Source: CAMAVH01 sp046297835 | GTDB taxonomy: Bacteria > Pseudomonadota > Alphaproteobacteria > SMXQ01 | Length of the DNA: 64,000 nucleotides | Reading direction: 5' to 3' | Assembly (NCBI GenBank): GCA_046297835.1 | Contig: JBKBHI010000001.1 | Location: forward strand, 372,001-436,000 | In this document: positions 62,912-64,000 of the stretch, one piece after another | Layout of the letters: every line of letters starts with the position of its first letter | Position numbering within the stretch: position 1 is the stretch's first letter | Notes under the pieces: model-generated | Seen by the model: the letters and a program-made list of their open reading frames with translations, nothing else | The model's database searches: none | Told to the model about the DNA's origin: nothing | Position numbers and translations under genes: made by a program

Positions 62912-64000
62912 TTAGTTTTGCTGCATCTCAAATAAGGTACGCAAAGTACCGCGCTCAATTAGGCGTGAGAATTTTTTGTAATTTTGATGATCTCGTTGCC
63001 AGCGGCCTGCGACTATCGCGATGTTTACTCGGGCCTGAATCGATAATGAAGTTACGTCGTCCTGACTCATGTCGTGAGCCCAATGAAATTGAGAAAGGAT
63101 GTCGCTCGGAATAAGCGACTCTTGTGCCAAGAGATCGGCTTCACGCTCATAGGCATCATCACTATTGATTTCAATATCATCAATAAATGCTGAGCCAGAC
63201 TCTCTCAGATAATCGTAATGCAGCGAGATGTGCGCCAGCTCGTGCAGAAGTGTAAACCAGAAGTTATCGAGGCGATCGTGTCGCAATGTGAGTCCTACGA
63301 CCGGCCGACTTGCCGCGTCGACCATTGCAGCGCCATCGAGAAATGTTCCGGGAAGTGGCGGCAGTATCACGACACAAATCCCAAGTTTAGCTAGATGAGT
63401 AATCACGCGAGTAGGCCCATCAGTTCTGGCGCTAATCCTTGCTACAGACCGTAATTCGGATGATCCGAATTTAGACTGTTCAAAAGTATTCTTAAGGCGC
63501 TGGTTCTCGCTTTTTCTGACTACTGCAGCTTGCCAAAGCAAAAGAGCATGCTGGTCTGTTTTTGACGCAGCACGTTGCGTTCTGGTTTTGCGAAGTAACG
63601 CGGGAGAAAGGTTTGTTTGAGCAACCGGGCTTAAAAAAGCATCTAGCTCTTTAGGCCCAACTTTAAAGCCCATAGAACTTAAGCGATTAAGTGCGGGAGT
63701 AGACTCGCTTTCAAAACTCTTATCAGCTCTGCTCGAGATAAGAGATTCGTAAGGTATGCCGAGGCCCTGATGTAGTGAGCGGATCATATCAATTGATAGT
63801 TGTCGCTTACCTGAAAGCACCTCGGACACGCGTGCGCGTGAACCTATAAACGGCTCTAACTGCTTCGGTGAAAGGCCGAGAGCATCCATGCGAAATTTTA
63901 TCGCTGCGATAGGGGATGGGGATTCAATGTGAAAATATTTTTTTTCATATTGCTCGATGAGAGTCGCAAGGACCTCGATCTCATCATCGTAATTAAGATT
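62912..64000 (-). CDS. HigA-type HTH fused to ImmA/IrrE metallopeptidase (5' end beyond window)
   Basis: The frame is open to the right edge, so the start is outside; 362 codons are visible. The visible N-terminus (EVLATLIEQYEKKYFHIESP, then AAIKFRMDALGLSPKQLEPFIGSRARVSEVLSGKRQLS) is a HigA-like antitoxin HTH. A C-terminal ImmA/IrrE zinc peptidase domain carries HELAHISLHYD (HExxH). Such proteins cleave repressors or antitoxins to switch mobile elements or stress genes. A HigB-like toxin, if any, would be past the edge. Confidence 0.88.
   Translation of the reverse strand, partial: NLNYDDEIEVLATLIEQYEKKYFHIESPSPIAAIKFRMDALGLSPKQLEPFIGSRARVSEVLSGKRQLSIDMIRSLHQGLGIPYESLISSRADKSFESESTPALNRLSSMGFKVGPKELDAFLSPVAQTNLSPALLRKTRTQRAASKTDQHALLLWQAAVVRKSENQRLKNTFEQSKFGSSELRSVARISARTDGPTRVITHLAKLGICVVILPPLPGTFLDGAAMVDAASRPVVGLTLRHDRLDNFWFTLLHELAHISLHYDYLRESGSAFIDDIEINSDDAYEREADLLAQESLIPSDILSQFHWAHDMSQDDVTSLSIQARVNIAIVAGRWQRDHQNYKKFSRLIERGTLRTLFEMQQN

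Overview
The window looks like a chromosomal segment of a GC-rich alphaproteobacterium, most likely of the order Hyphomicrobiales (Rhizobiales). This rests on codon use, many ATGA/GTGA start-stop overlaps, orphan TctC/Bug binding proteins, and an alternative aa3-type oxidase. The assignment is by eye, with no database search. No rRNA, tRNA or CRISPR array was found.

Region 1 (1-19842) is a catabolic cluster. It holds an ornithine-cyclodeaminase-family gene (cut by the left edge) and MmgE/PrpD on the minus strand, a divergent LysR regulator, a TcuA-like flavoprotein, two VOC proteins, two TctC-type binding proteins, an FbpB/PotA-like ABC importer, and a GntR regulator with a near-perfect 25-bp inverted repeat beside it. 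It continues with a PLP aminotransferase, two close paralogues of a phthalate-dioxygenase-type Rieske oxygenase, an ABC binding protein, a LigB-type ring-cleavage dioxygenase, a 4,5-dihydroxyphthalate-decarboxylase-like protein and a cupin. The genes suggest uptake, hydroxylation, decarboxylation and meta-cleavage of an aromatic carboxylate. No reductase or diol dehydrogenase is present.

Region 2 (19837-35195) carries housekeeping and respiratory genes. These are DUF72, RecQ and YchJ, then a terminal oxidase locus: CoxB, a fused CoxA-CoxC lacking the usual K-channel lysine and D-channel asparagines, a small membrane protein, DUF2231, CopD-like and CtaG. A three-subunit Tat-exported GMC dehydrogenase with a triheme cytochrome c follows. 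A Lys/Ala-rich basic protein and a TctC-TauD dioxygenase pair close the region.

Region 3 (about 35.2-61.8 kb) looks like a composite metal-resistance island, with lower and more variable GC. The copper part has a CpxP/Spy-like protein, a short Crp-like regulator, a Met-rich protein, CusBA efflux with a cytochrome c, CopZ and a Cu P-type ATPase with paired MerR-type operators, a two-component system, and a copI-copA-copB operon. The second part is a pbr-like operon: a MerR regulator, a Zn/Cd/Pb P-type ATPase, LspA, PCu(A)C, SCO1, a CoxF-like protein, DsbB, DsbA and UppP. A broken tyrosine integrase tail and a DUF2924/large serine recombinase pair mark the right side. Two direct-repeat boxes (TGTAAC every 10 bp) probably link the two-component system to the copIAB operon.

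Region 4 (61.8-64 kb) has a lipoprotein, a G16 homopolymer and a HigA-type HTH/ImmA-IrrE metallopeptidase gene that runs off the right edge.
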